Below, piece by piece: positions 54,859-63,935 of a stretch of 64,000 nucleotides of DNA. How positions within the stretch are numbered: position 1 is the first letter of the stretch; each line of letters begins with the position of its first letter. The stretch is from NCBI GenBank assembly GCA_964385695.1, contig CAYLQA010000004.1, positions 62,001 to 126,000 of the forward strand, given 5' to 3'. Below the pieces are notes generated by a model. It saw nothing but the letters and a program-made list of their open reading frames with translations, was not told where the DNA came from and did no database searches. This DNA is from CAYLQA01 sp964385695 (lineage in GTDB: Bacteria > Desulfobacterota > Desulfobulbia > Desulfobulbales > Desulfurivibrionaceae). The position numbers and the translations under genes are program-made.

Positions 54859-57198
54859 ATGAGTAGAATCCAAGTAGTAAAAGGGCTTGATGAAAACGGC
54901 CAACGTATCAGCTCCAAAGGTTTTGAGGAGCTGGTCCAGGCGGCCTTTAGCAAATCTAAAAACTTAAAACTTGAGACCTACGGGCAGCATAATGTTGCCG
55001 GTCGGCTCAAGAGCGATGGCAAACCGGTAAAGGTTGAGATCAACGGCCCCTGCGGCCAGCGTCTGGGCTGCATGGGTATGCCCGGCACCAAGATCACCTG
55101 TAACGGCCCTGCCTCCGACGATGTGGGCTACCTGAATATCGGTGCTGATATCACCGTTAAAGGTGATGCCACCAATGGTATCTGCAACGCCATGGCCGAA
55201 GGCAAGGTTTACATCGGTGGCTCCATCGGCGCCCGTGGCCTGACCATGACCAAGTGGAACCCGGAGCATAAGCGCCCCGAACTGTGGGTCCTCGGATCTG
55301 CCGGTGACTCTTTTGCCGAGTTTAACTGTGGCGGTGTCGCTGTGGTTTGCGGTGTTGAACCGAAGAACAAGGACAATGTCCTGGGCTATCGCCCCTGCGT
55401 AGGTATGGTTGGCGGCTGGATCTTTTACCGCGGCAAGACCGACGGCTCTTACTCCAAAAATAACGTTAAGGCCATTCTGCCCGATGACGAGCAGTGGGCC
55501 TGGCTCATGGAGCGCATGCCGATTTACCTGAAAGAGATCGGCCGCTCCCGTTTACTCAAACGACTCTCCAAGCGGGAAGAGTGGTCCATTCTCATGGCTA
55601 TTCCACCCCAGGAGCGGGCCCTGATGTTCTCAGGCCCCATGCCCATGGCTGAGTTCAAGCAGAAAATCTGGATGCCCGGTTTTGGCGGCGGCGACCCGAT
55701 TCGCGACCTGGCCCCAGGCCTGGACCGCTCTCCGGTTGGCATGATCGAAACAGGCGACCTTCGCCGCAAGAAGCCTTTCTGGGCCAACCGCGACAAGGCC
55801 GCACCCTGCTCCTTTTACTGCCCAGTGCATATTCCCACCATTGACCGTCTCCGTCTTTTCCGCGAAGGCAAGACCAAAGAGGCCTACGAGATGCTCATGG
55901 AGTACACACCGCTGCCAGCCTCGGTTTGCGGCAATGTCTGCCCCAATCTCTGTATGCAGAACTGCTCACGCCAGGTTGTCGATGAGAAGATCGACGTGCA
56001 GTTACTCGGTCAGGCTGCCCGGGACGCAAAAGCGCCCAAGGCAGCCAAATCGCTGAAGAAAAAGGTCGCTATCATCGGTGGTGGCCCCGGCGGCATGAAT
56101 GCTGCCTGGCAGTTGGCCCGCAACGGCGTTGAGGCGCATATCTTTGAACAGGACGACCATCTCGGCGGAAAATTGGCCCAGGTTATCCCCTGGGAGCGTC
56201 TGCCCAAGGCCATCTGGGACAAAGAGATCGATCGCTTCATGTCCATGAAAAACATCAAGGTCAACTTCGGCGTTTCCATGACCAAGACCAAGATGAAGGA
56301 GCTGACCAAGAAATACGATCACGTGGTTGTGGCGGTCGGTACCCACCAGCCCCGCACCATTCCCTTCCCCGGCCATGATCGCGTTATCCCTGCCCTGGAC
56401 TTCTTGAAGTCTGCCAAAGGCAGCAAAAAAGCGCCCAAGGTCGGCAAGCAGGTGGTTATCATCGGTGCCGGTAACGTTGGCTGTGACGTGGCTTGCGAGG
56501 CTTACCGCCTCGGCGCCGAAGAGGTAACCCTGGTCGATATCCAGAAGCCCCTTGCCTTTGGTAAGGAAAAGGCTGCGGCTGAGGAGCTGGGCGCCAAATT
56601 CAAGTGGCCGGTCATGACCAAGGAGGTCACAGAAGAAGGCCTGTATGATGCAGGCGGCGAACTGATTCCGGCCCAGACCGTGATCATTTCCATCGGTGAC
56701 GTGCCCGCACTCAAATTCCTGCCCGACACTGTCGAGGTGTTAACCGTGGGCGGCGCAGGCTGGGTGAAATGTGACGACACCGGTCTCACCACCGACCCGA
56801 AGATCTCTGCAGTCGGTGACGTTGAGCGCCCAGGCCTTGCGACAAATGCTCTGGGTGCCGGTAAGAATACGGCCGAGGCCCTTGTGGCCCGCTTCAAGGG
56901 TGAGGAGTACAAGCCCTTTGCTAAGGACGTTATTTCGCAATGCGACCTCACCCACGCCCACTACGAGCCTGTTCCTTTCCCTGGCTCCAGTGTCGAGGAA
57001 GTGGCGGATCGCTGCCTCAGCTGTGGCACCTGCCGCGACTGTCATCTCTGCGAGACCATCTGTCCGACCCAGGCCATATACCGGGAGAAGCTGGAAGACG
57101 GCAGCTTCCGTTACGTCTCTGACGATGATAAATGTATTGCCTGCGGTTTCTGCTCAGACACCTGCCCCTGCGGCATCTGGGCCATGCAGACGTTCTAG
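54859..57198 (+). CDS. Glutamate synthase GXGXG subunit fused to GltD-like oxidoreductase and ferredoxin
   Basis: A 779-residue fusion. Residues about 1-245 are the GltB C-terminal beta-helix (GXGXG) domain (GYLNIGADITVKGDATNG, KVYIGGSIGARG). About 310-400 is the GltD N-terminal Fe-S region (CSFYCPVHIPT, CGNVCPNLCMQNC). About 400-690 has FAD and NAD loops (IIGGGPGGMNAAWQ, IIGAGNVGCDVACEA). The end carries two 4Fe-4S motifs (CLSCGTCRDCHLC, CIACGFCSDTCPCG). It lets electrons enter from NAD(P)H or ferredoxin. It is 12 nt behind the central subunit. Confidence 0.9.
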   Translation: MSRIQVVKGLDENGQRISSKGFEELVQAAFSKSKNLKLETYGQHNVAGRLKSDGKPVKVEINGPCGQRLGCMGMPGTKITCNGPASDDVGYLNIGADITVKGDATNGICNAMAEGKVYIGGSIGARGLTMTKWNPEHKRPELWVLGSAGDSFAEFNCGGVAVVCGVEPKNKDNVLGYRPCVGMVGGWIFYRGKTDGSYSKNNVKAILPDDEQWAWLMERMPIYLKEIGRSRLLKRLSKREEWSILMAIPPQERALMFSGPMPMAEFKQKIWMPGFGGGDPIRDLAPGLDRSPVGMIETGDLRRKKPFWANRDKAAPCSFYCPVHIPTIDRLRLFREGKTKEAYEMLMEYTPLPASVCGNVCPNLCMQNCSRQVVDEKIDVQLLGQAARDAKAPKAAKSLKKKVAIIGGGPGGMNAAWQLARNGVEAHIFEQDDHLGGKLAQVIPWERLPKAIWDKEIDRFMSMKNIKVNFGVSMTKTKMKELTKKYDHVVVAVGTHQPRTIPFPGHDRVIPALDFLKSAKGSKKAPKVGKQVVIIGAGNVGCDVACEAYRLGAEEVTLVDIQKPLAFGKEKAAAEELGAKFKWPVMTKEVTEEGLYDAGGELIPAQTVIISIGDVPALKFLPDTVEVLTVGGAGWVKCDDTGLTTDPKISAVGDVERPGLATNALGAGKNTAEALVARFKGEEYKPFAKDVISQCDLTHAHYEPVPFPGSSVEEVADRCLSCGTCRDCHLCETICPTQAIYREKLEDGSFRYVSDDDKCIACGFCSDTCPCGIWAMQTF

Positions 57199-57222
57199 TT
57201 AAGAAGCACACTGGTTTTTCCA

Positions 57223-57254
57223 AGGGCCAGCCCTAAACGGCTGGCCCTTTTTTA
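57223..57254 (+). terminator. Intrinsic terminator of the glutamate synthase operon
   Basis: AGGGCCAGCC-CTAAAC-GGCTGGCCCT is a perfect 10-bp stem followed by TTTTTTA. Confidence 0.93.
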
Positions 57255-57606
57255 TTCACTTCTAGAGACAGTCAAACAGGCTTGCCCTTTATCACGCCAC
57301 AAGCGTCAAGCAGCCGCTTGTATGCCGAAATAGGGGCTGCTTGAGGAAATGCTTCTGGCTTTTATCCTTGTTTCAGACTATAAATGAAAAATTGATGTGA
57401 TTTTTTCGCTGAACCAGCCTTACATGTACAACTGGTCACAACCGATCGGGTTTTATCTTGTCTTTCGCTGTCTGTTACACAACCGGTTTTCTTGTCTCTC
57501 AAGCCGGTGCATGTCCAAATAATTTCTGATTCCTTCCGCTATCAATCATCTTGTGCGTTTGATGAGGTGGCGCTTTACTTAACGAACGTACAAGGAGGAG
57601 TACCGG
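57255..57606. other. Gene-free leader region before the RRM gene
   Basis: No ORF is convincing. Two imperfect direct repeats occur (CACAACCGATCGGGTTTT near 57437 and CACAACCGGTTTTCTTGTC near 57478). A long 5' leader for the RNA-binding protein is plausible. AAGGAGGAG lies just before its ATG. Confidence 0.4.
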
Positions 57607-57888
57607 ATGAATATTTATGTTGGGAACTTACCCCATGGTGTGAGTGAAGAGGAACTGAACGAAATTTTCTCCGAATATGGTGAAGTTGCCAGCGTCAAGC
57701 TGGTTAAGGATCGATTTTCCGGCCAATCAAAAGGCTTTGGCTTTATCGAAATGCCAAGCAACTCCGAGGCCGACAAGGTGATCAAGGCCCTGAACAAAAC
57801 CACCATGGGCGGCCGCACCATCAAGGTGAACCAGGTCCAGCCGCAAAAGAAAGGTAAGAAAAATGCCCGCCGGGGCAGAAGATACTAA
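57607..57888 (+). CDS. RRM-domain RNA-binding protein
   Basis: A 93-residue single RRM: RNP-2 NIYVGNLP and RNP-1 KGFGFIEM with the fold GVSEEELNEIFSEYGEV. A basic tail (KKGKKNARRGRR) adds RNA affinity. Bacterial homologues are small cold-inducible RNA-binding proteins. A strong Shine-Dalgarno and a following terminator make it monocistronic. Confidence 0.94.
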   Translation: MNIYVGNLPHGVSEEELNEIFSEYGEVASVKLVKDRFSGQSKGFGFIEMPSNSEADKVIKALNKTTMGGRTIKVNQVQPQKKGKKNARRGRRY

Positions 57889-57918
57889 GCTTCGGACTCT
57901 CATAACCAAACAAAAAAA

Positions 57919-57955
57919 ACGTGCCTCACGGATTCAACCGTGGGCACGTTTTTTT
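57919..57955 (+). terminator. Intrinsic terminator of the RRM gene
   Basis: CGTGC/GCACG and CACGG/CCGTG form a two-part stem, followed by TTTTTTT. Confidence 0.88.
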
Positions 57956-58000
57956 ATTTGCGCGTAACATTCCCCCTCACGCTTTTTCTCGCAACTTCCG

Positions 58001-59120
58001 CTAAGCACCATCCTTTGTCGTATGACAAACAAAGCATCCTGTATCCTTCTGCTGCGGGTCGTTCGTCTCGCAAATCATATTGTTATAATTCCAGCGCAGC
58101 AGGTCCGGAAATTCGCTGGCATGGGCCACGTGACAGGAGAGACAGCTCACCGTATCGGTTGTCGGCGTGACGGTACGGCTGGCGCTTGAAGACACCGCAA
58201 CCCTGCCAACCGGGGCATTGACATTGTATTCGGTATAGCCTGCATATTCGCTGGACGGGCCATGGTTGCTTATGACGATATCCGTGGGATGCCTGACAAA
58301 GGGGGAGACAATATCGGCGCCGATATCGGTCAGCAGGCGAAAATTGCCGTGGCATGTGGCGCAAAAGCCGCTGATGGTCTGGCTGGCTGGTTTGACAACC
58401 AGCCCAACTGTGGGAATTGACGAATGACAGGAAGCACAGCCGTCGGTTTCGTTACTCGTGGGGGATAAGGCCCCACAGTACTCGTTATGGCTGCTGTTGT
58501 TCAGGTTCTGCCATTTATCAACACTGTTCTCATAGCCTTTCACACCGACCCTGCACGGTCAAGTTGCCCGTCAACATTATCGTGATGGGCGCCTTTGAGT
58601 GAACTAAAACTACTAAAAGCTCCACCCCGGTAGCCGTGGCAGCCATTATTTCCGGCACAAGAGAAAGATGTGTTGCTGGTGCCATGGGCATGAAACTCTC
58701 CCGGCCGCGCGGTCAAGATATCATCGTTATTGCCGAGCTCGTTAACGTTATGCCCCCTGCTGTCGCCCCCGCTGAAGATATAGCGAAAATTCCCCCTCGG
58801 CTAAATCCGTGGCATCGGTACGAAGAACCTGGGAACCAAATTGCCTCCCATATTCACTATTTTCGAGCTTGAGTTCTGTCCATGACACCCCAGACAAGTT
58901 CCCTTTGTCAGCATGGGATTAGGGCCTGTTTCCCCGCTGAGGGTAGCCATTGCAGCACCAGGCCTGACTGTTGTGCATGGTGTGACAGTTTGCGCATGGC
59001 CCAGAAACTCCGGCCAAAGCTGGTCCCGCCCCCGGGCAACTTAAAAACACAAAGCCAAACAAGAGAACATAAAGAGTTAAAACTCGTATTCCACAGCCGG
59101 ATAACTGGCCAGTATCAGGC
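58001..59120 (-). pseudogene. Decayed multihaem cytochrome c (several frameshifts)
   Basis: Reading the minus strand, pieces of one cytochrome lie in successive frames. A hydrophobic signal-like start leads to GVSGPCANCHTMHNSQ; after a shift comes LTKGTCLGCHGQ; after a further shift TDATDLAEG, then NFRYIFSGGDSRGHNVNELG and SCAGNNGCHGYRGG; after a last shift KGYENSVDKWQ with CASCH, CATCH, CLSCH and CFVCH to a stop at 58001. That is about seven haem sites and four frame changes in 1.1 kb. Neighbouring genes are intact, so real decay is more likely than sequencing error. An ISL3 element lies just beyond its 5' end. Confidence 0.8.
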
Positions 59121-59301
59121 AAACTAGACAACCTAAGAATCTCGGCCCGGCAGAGTCTGTGAACAAGCCCACCAGACAAAGGAGGAGACGGAGAACAGCC
59201 AACAGAGTCGGTTGTTCCATGACCGGAGAAAGCGCCTCCCTTTCCTCCCCAAGAAAGAGTAGCGCGTATGTAGTTCTTACTCAGCACCCCCATAAAAAAA
59301 T

Positions 59302-60602
59302 GGTTCATCACGGAAAAGAGTGGAGAGATAGAAAAAACGGTGAAATGATTTTAAAGTTTAAGCGCCAACCAAAACCATAAATCCAAGACACCGTTTGCTA
59401 TGAAATCTAAACTTTCTCGTTATTTTTGGGAAGGGTTTCTGCCTTCCCAAGTTGATATTCGTGCCCAACAAGTCCACATTCACCTTGAACCTGACCCAAG
59501 TATTTATCCCGTGTGTAGCGGGTGTAAACGTCCCAGTTATTCAGCTTATTACAGCACATTACGCTGCATACGAGATGCTGATATGTTGGGTCTAAAAACC
59601 TTTCCCTACATTCCCCTTCGACGTGTTTGTTGTGATTACTGCGGGGTGAGAGTTGAAGCTCTTGCCTGGCTCAGTCGTTATTCCCGGCTGACACAGCGGT
59701 TACATAATCAGACAGAAGCACTTGCTCGGCTCCTGCCTGTCAAGCATACTGCAGCACTTGTTGATCTTCATTGGGATACCGTTAAAAATATCGACAAATT
59801 AAGACTGTCCCGCGAAGTAAGGGAGCCTGACTGGAGCCGGGTACGGCATTTGGTGATGGATGAGTTTGCCATCCACAAAGGGCACCGCTACGCCACAGTC
59901 ATCGTTAATGCAGATAACCACCAAGTGCTCTGGGTATGTTTGGGAAATAGGCGAGTGGAAGTCCGCCCGTTTTTTGAATACCTCGGGGAACACTGTAAAG
60001 ACATTGAAGCGGTGGCAGTGGATATGAATACTGCGTTTGACCTGGAAGTAAAGCAGCATTGTCCACACGCCGAGGTAGTATACGATCTGTTTCACGTCGT
60101 TGCCAAGTACGGAAGAAAGGTGATTGACCGGGTACGGGTAGATCGGGCTAATGAACTCGAGCATGACAAGCCCGCTCGCAAACTCGTCAAGGGAAGTCGA
60201 TGGTTGCTGCTGAAAAATAGGGTTAACCTTAATGCTCGACAGGCAGTGTCCTTAGAGGAACTGTTGCAGGCCAATCAGCCCTTATCAACGGTTTACATCT
60301 TGGCTGAACAGTTGAAGTCAATCTGGAGAGCGCCGACGGTATGGGAGGCATTTCTTCGCTGGCGAGCATGGCTGCGGCAAGCCGAACAAAGTAATCTCGC
60401 CCCGCTTAAACTTTTTGCCAAGAGGTTAAAACTGTACCTCAGAGGAATATTGGCAGCTGCAAGATACCGATTACACACCAGTTGCATTGAAGGAATCAAT
60501 AATAAGATCAAGGTCATCAAAAGAATGACATACGGGTTCAGGGATAACGAATACTTCTTCCTTAAAATCAAAGCAGCATTCCACGGTAATCCGTGATGAA
60601 CC
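59302..60602 (+). mobile_element. ISL3-family insertion sequence
   Basis: GGTTCATCACGGA at 59302-59314 is exactly inverted at 60590-60602 (TCCGTGATGAACC). The element carries one intact transposase. Runs of seven A lie just outside each end, with one extra base between each run and the repeat, compatible with a target duplication in an A-tract, though a homopolymer cannot prove it. Confidence 0.85.
59400..60596 (+). CDS. ISL3-family transposase
   Basis: A 398-residue transposase: N-terminal zinc-ribbon-like cysteines (CSGCKRPS, CCDYCGVR), a DDE_Tnp_ISL3 core (VMDEFAIHKGHRYATV, AVDMNTAFDLEVK, DLFHVVAKYG) and the end TSCIEGINNKIKVIKRMTYG with the catalytic glutamate. Length normal, no frameshift. 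The ribosome site is poor. Confidence 0.92.
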   Translation: MKSKLSRYFWEGFLPSQVDIRAQQVHIHLEPDPSIYPVCSGCKRPSYSAYYSTLRCIRDADMLGLKTFPYIPLRRVCCDYCGVRVEALAWLSRYSRLTQRLHNQTEALARLLPVKHTAALVDLHWDTVKNIDKLRLSREVREPDWSRVRHLVMDEFAIHKGHRYATVIVNADNHQVLWVCLGNRRVEVRPFFEYLGEHCKDIEAVAVDMNTAFDLEVKQHCPHAEVVYDLFHVVAKYGRKVIDRVRVDRANELEHDKPARKLVKGSRWLLLKNRVNLNARQAVSLEELLQANQPLSTVYILAEQLKSIWRAPTVWEAFLRWRAWLRQAEQSNLAPLKLFAKRLKLYLRGILAAARYRLHTSCIEGINNKIKVIKRMTYGFRDNEYFFLKIKAAFHGNP

Positions 60603-60610
60603 CAAAAAAA

Positions 60611-60638
60611 GGGAATGCCTTTCGGCATTCCCTTTTTT
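60611..60638. terminator. Terminator just outside the ISL3 right end
   Basis: GGGAATGCC-TTTC-GGCATTCCC with TTTTTT after it and A-run before it; it can act in both directions. Confidence 0.85.
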
Positions 60639-60701
60639 CCGACGTGGTGTGATATGGATGGCAAGCTCCCCTCTCCTCTCTTGCAGCCAACCAATACAAC
60701 T

Positions 60702-60814
60702 CAGCGGTTTTCCCTTGCCGGACTTACGGCAAAACCGCCACCTTCTATGGAGTTTCACGGGCCTTTCCTAAAAGGCCCCCCCTCTTTCCCCACATACGTG
60801 GCCTGAAACCGCTG
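60702..60814. ncRNA. Candidate structured RNA with alternative pairings
   Basis: On the plus strand GCGGTTTT (60704-60711) can pair with AAAACCGC (60731-60738) in a hairpin that contains GCCG/CGGC, or CAGCGGTTT (60702-60710) can pair with AAACCGCTG (60806-60814). The two are exclusive. A perfect GGGCCTTT/AAAGGCCC hairpin (60759-60778) lies between. No ORF is convincing here, and no known RNA class was recognised. Strand is not determined. Confidence 0.4.
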
Positions 60815-60845
60815 GAGGTGCCTCTAACAAACAACACACCTCACG

Positions 60846-60890
60846 TACCACAAAGTAGCATGTTGGGTATTTGTGCTCAACTATTTTTTT
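60846..60890. repeat. 45-bp repeat, copy A
   Basis: TACCACAAAGTAGCATGTTG followed by GGTATTTGTGC and a T-run matches the element at 63128-63171 at most positions. The two flank the decahaem cytochrome gene in the same orientation. Confidence 0.5.
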
Positions 60891-60957
60891 ATACCAACCA
60901 CCAGAATTACCCAAACACAAGACATAACTTATCATGATTACAGGACTTAGCTCATCA

Positions 60958-60989
60958 CAAAAAAAAAGGGGATGCCGTTTGGCATCCCC
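60958..60989 (-). terminator. Terminator of the decahaem cytochrome gene
   Basis: On the minus strand GGGGATGCC-AAAC-GGCATCCCC is followed by a run of T. It lies 64 nt past the stop at 61053. Confidence 0.92.
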
Positions 60990-61052
60990 TTCCAGACAAC
61001 TAGCCCGAAGCTAGTTATGCATAATCACCATTACAGTGACATTTTGCTCCCA

Positions 61053-62810
61053 TTACGGTGTGCAATGGTCATAGTAGTTTGTATCAACAAACTCGTTAAT
61101 AGCAGAGGTGTTCTCGGTTCCGTCGGAATTACACGGCTCGGAAAGACCACGCTCCGGGCGCTCGATATCATGACAGAAGGTACAGCCGATACCTGAGCCT
61201 TTATTGATGTGACCATGCATTCCTTCCCAGTCTTTCCTGAGATCTTTTTCCTGATGGCACTGGCTACAGATAATTGCCTTGTCTACTGCATCAACAACAC
61301 CGTTTTTATCAGCATCCTTCAGGGCATATCCGAGCTTATCAAGCTTGGACTCTGTCTGAATCTCAAGATAACGGGTGGAGTGATGACATTGAGCACAATC
61401 CGCCGCACCGGCCGCGGGATTGATACCATGGTTAATCATCTGATAGGTATCGGTGGTGATCCACTCAACAGGCTCGCTCCGTGGCAGACCTAAGGCCTCA
61501 AGACCGTTCTCAGTAGCGATCTGTGCATCTCCAGATGCTACCAGATACTCGTAGGTATCAAGAGGTACGAGTTTGTCACCGGCAACAGTCTTGGGTTGGT
61601 AGGCAGTCTTATACTTGAACGGAGTAAGCATCCCGTCATTCACATCACCATGCGGCCTAGAGGTCGGATAGGTGTTTTTGGCGGCATCGTAAGTCCGCGA
61701 GGCATCATCGCCAAGCAGATAATTGTCGCTCAAGCGGTTCCAGAAGGCGAGTTCCGGAGTCTGGTCAGCCAACTTGTCGGTATGCGGATGACCAGGACCG
61801 GAGACACCGTCTGCCGGGGTACCATCATGATGATGGGTCCAGTCGCGGTGCATCTCAGTTGCAACCTTGGCATAGGTCGGCGCATGGCAGGACTGACAGG
61901 CAACGCGCTTCACATGGCGATCCGGCTCACTCAGTCTACCGGAAGATGCATGACCTGTACCGGAATCCATACCAGTATGACAGGTTACACATTTCACCTC
62001 AGCACCACGGGAAAGATCATCGGTTGGGCGAAGATCGGAACCCTTACCGATAGTCTTATGGTTCTGGAAGACATGGCAACTCTGGCAGGTTAAGGCTGCG
62101 CCGGTGGAGTTCATGTGCACATCAAAGTTGGCGTCTGCGTTGCTGGCGGATTCCCAAGAAATATCGCCGCGTTTTACCGCATTGCCACCACCTGCGTAAG
62201 CATGACATTTGAGGCAGTTCTCTTTTACAGGCTTATGTACATCCTGCACCATGGTATCGGTGGGTGTGGCTACGCCCATGGAGCCGTCAGGCAGACGGGT
62301 ACGCTGGGTGGCATATTCAACGCTATGACAGACCAGGCAATCGATGTTTGTCGCATCCGCTGCTGGATCATCAGGTCTCAGACCGCGACCGGCATGGCAT
62401 TTACCGCAAACAGGCCAGTCATTCTCGATGTTGATACAGTAACTGTTCACCGCATTGGTCAACTTACCTTGTTGAACCCCAACACCATTGGTCATATCAG
62501 GCGAATCGCCAACCCACTTATAATGAGTGGAAGCCAACATGTCACTCACCTCGGTGGCATGACAGCTGATACAGTTATTGGGATAATCCTGGAAGACCAA
62601 GTCGTCATGAGGCCCGGCGGGCGGTGGTGTGGTACAGGCGGGATCTGTGGAACAGTCTGAATCTGCGCAGTCGATCAGGCCGTCGTTATCATTGTCCACG
62701 CCATCGGTACAACTGGTTTCGGTTTTAACTGGTTTTGCGGCGATTGCCGAAGTGGCACCCACTGCGAAAATAAAAGTGGTTGCACAGAGTAACGCTAGTG
62801 TCTTTTTCAT
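61053..62810 (-). CDS. Decahaem cytochrome c, octahaem tetrathionate reductase (OTR)-like
   Basis: A 585-residue secreted protein with ten CxxCH motifs (CISCH, CGKCH, CLVCH, CLKCH, CQSCH, CVTCH, CQSCH, CAQCH, CSQCH, CTFCH). The order NCLKCHAYAGGGNAVKRGD, ALTCQSCHVFQNH and VACQSCHAPTYAK mirrors the octahaem OTR family, which reduces tetrathionate, nitrite or hydroxylamine in vitro. Ahead of the haem part, residues 32-60 form a DxDxDG-type Cys-rich calcium-binding motif (DGVDNDNDGLIDCADSDC). A signal peptide covers residues 1-24. Two haems more than the standard OTR. Substrate unknown. Confidence 0.85.
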   Translation of the reverse strand: MKKTLALLCATTFIFAVGATSAIAAKPVKTETSCTDGVDNDNDGLIDCADSDCSTDPACTTPPPAGPHDDLVFQDYPNNCISCHATEVSDMLASTHYKWVGDSPDMTNGVGVQQGKLTNAVNSYCINIENDWPVCGKCHAGRGLRPDDPAADATNIDCLVCHSVEYATQRTRLPDGSMGVATPTDTMVQDVHKPVKENCLKCHAYAGGGNAVKRGDISWESASNADANFDVHMNSTGAALTCQSCHVFQNHKTIGKGSDLRPTDDLSRGAEVKCVTCHTGMDSGTGHASSGRLSEPDRHVKRVACQSCHAPTYAKVATEMHRDWTHHHDGTPADGVSGPGHPHTDKLADQTPELAFWNRLSDNYLLGDDASRTYDAAKNTYPTSRPHGDVNDGMLTPFKYKTAYQPKTVAGDKLVPLDTYEYLVASGDAQIATENGLEALGLPRSEPVEWITTDTYQMINHGINPAAGAADCAQCHHSTRYLEIQTESKLDKLGYALKDADKNGVVDAVDKAIICSQCHQEKDLRKDWEGMHGHINKGSGIGCTFCHDIERPERGLSEPCNSDGTENTSAINEFVDTNYYDHCTP

Positions 62811-63406
62811 CTTTGTTTCCCCTCACCATGTTAATTTAGTGATTGATGAATACTACAAACTCAATGACAAGTAAGAATGTACCTCCATTAATGTAGCGCT
62901 AGATACTCAGCCAATAAAGGGGGGGGCATTATCCCCAGTCAGCACTGTTGATGCAGTCGTCACGGCAAGAATCAAAACGCAAGTTAACAAAAAGATACTA
63001 TCCACCACCCCAAAAAGGCCCTCACCATTATCCAGCGGCGGGAAAGCATCGCATCAATAACAACTCGACATTAAAGACTAAAAAAAGAACAAAACAAGAT
63101 ACCCCTCTTGTCAGCAACTTTTACATATACCACAAGGTATCACCTTGGGTATATGTGCGCAATACTTTTTTCATCTACCCAATACGCCATGCATACAACT
63201 GGCGGCAATCAGGCAAGGCTATTGCCCGCATACCATGGGATGGAGCAAAAAAAGGAAAGTAGAAAATTAATCTAAAAAAAAATTAACGGAAGGGATTGCG
63301 CATCTCTAAAGATGCCAGATGGTAACAAAGACAATATCGGGTGCGCGGAGGCAGCTCTGCGACGAAATCGGGCAGGCTAAAAAAAATAACGAATAAAAAC
63401 GGAAGA
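62811..63406. other. Gene-free region upstream of the decahaem cytochrome
   Basis: About 600 bp with no convincing ORF. It holds the second 44-bp repeat (63128-63171) and AT-rich DNA around it that probably contains the cytochrome promoter. No confident promoter boxes are assigned. Confidence 0.5.
63128..63171. repeat. 44-bp repeat, copy B, with internal hairpin
   Basis: TACCACAAGGTATCACCTTG then GGTATATGTGCGC and a T-run. CATATACC (63124-63131) pairs with GGTATATG (63148-63155), with CAAGGT/ACCTTG nested inside. Compare copy A at 60846-60890. Confidence 0.55.
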
Positions 63407-63583
63407 TTACCTATGCTCGTAAACCTCGGTCACAGTCATCTTACAGGTGGCGCGTGCGTATTTTTTATGAAACTCATACACGGCCATGGGAACGTTGGGG
63501 GCCTTAACTATGGCTTTTTCAATGGCGGCGGAGCGCCAGAGTTCTGGCCCGGCTGACTTGAACATCACAACGAATTTCCTCAT
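63407..63583 (-). CDS. Small hypothetical protein
   Basis: A 58-residue protein starting MRKFVVMFKSAGPELWRS. GAGGGGGAAAGAG precedes ATG 63583 closely. The frame stays open to 63763 but that part is unsupported. No family or membrane segment is recognised; one cysteine is present. It stands alone between the cytochrome leader and a new gene at the edge. Confidence 0.5.
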   Translation of the reverse strand: MRKFVVMFKSAGPELWRSAAIEKAIVKAPNVPMAVYEFHKKYARATCKMTVTEVYEHR

Positions 63584-63935
63584 CTCTTTCCCCCTCAGGA
63601 AGAACATCATGAACAGCAGACTTGCAGGAAAAACATGGAGGGGCGAACACCCCAACATGAAATCAATGTTCCATAAGAAAGTGATCAAGTCAACACCTGA
63701 AAAATACGGGGTAGGCCTCTTTTTTACGCCAAACAAAACATACATTTTTGTCATAAACACCATCCGGCTTTCACAATTTTGTTTACCATGGGCGTACTCG
63801 TCAAGTGCCTGGCACAGCGAAAAATAAAAAATATCCCACCTAAATACAAGACGTTAGATTCTCTGTTGTTTTCATGGTCCAAAACTTGCTTTTAACTGCC
63901 TCGATTCATCACAACCAAAATTTTAGGGAGGCAGT
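63584..63935. other. Gene-free divergent region
   Basis: About 350 bp between the small minus-strand gene and the plus-strand gene at 63936. No ORF or strong repeat is visible; promoters for both genes are expected here. Confidence 0.4.

Noticed and set aside
53620..54903. 427-codon minus-strand ORF opposite the glutamate synthase central subunit
   Set aside because: Shadow of a strongly biased GC-rich coding sequence; no motif.
58001..58543. Intact four-haem cytochrome starting at 58543
   Set aside because: It lacks a signal peptide and the upstream frames encode the missing front part with three more haem motifs, so it is a fragment of a longer broken gene.
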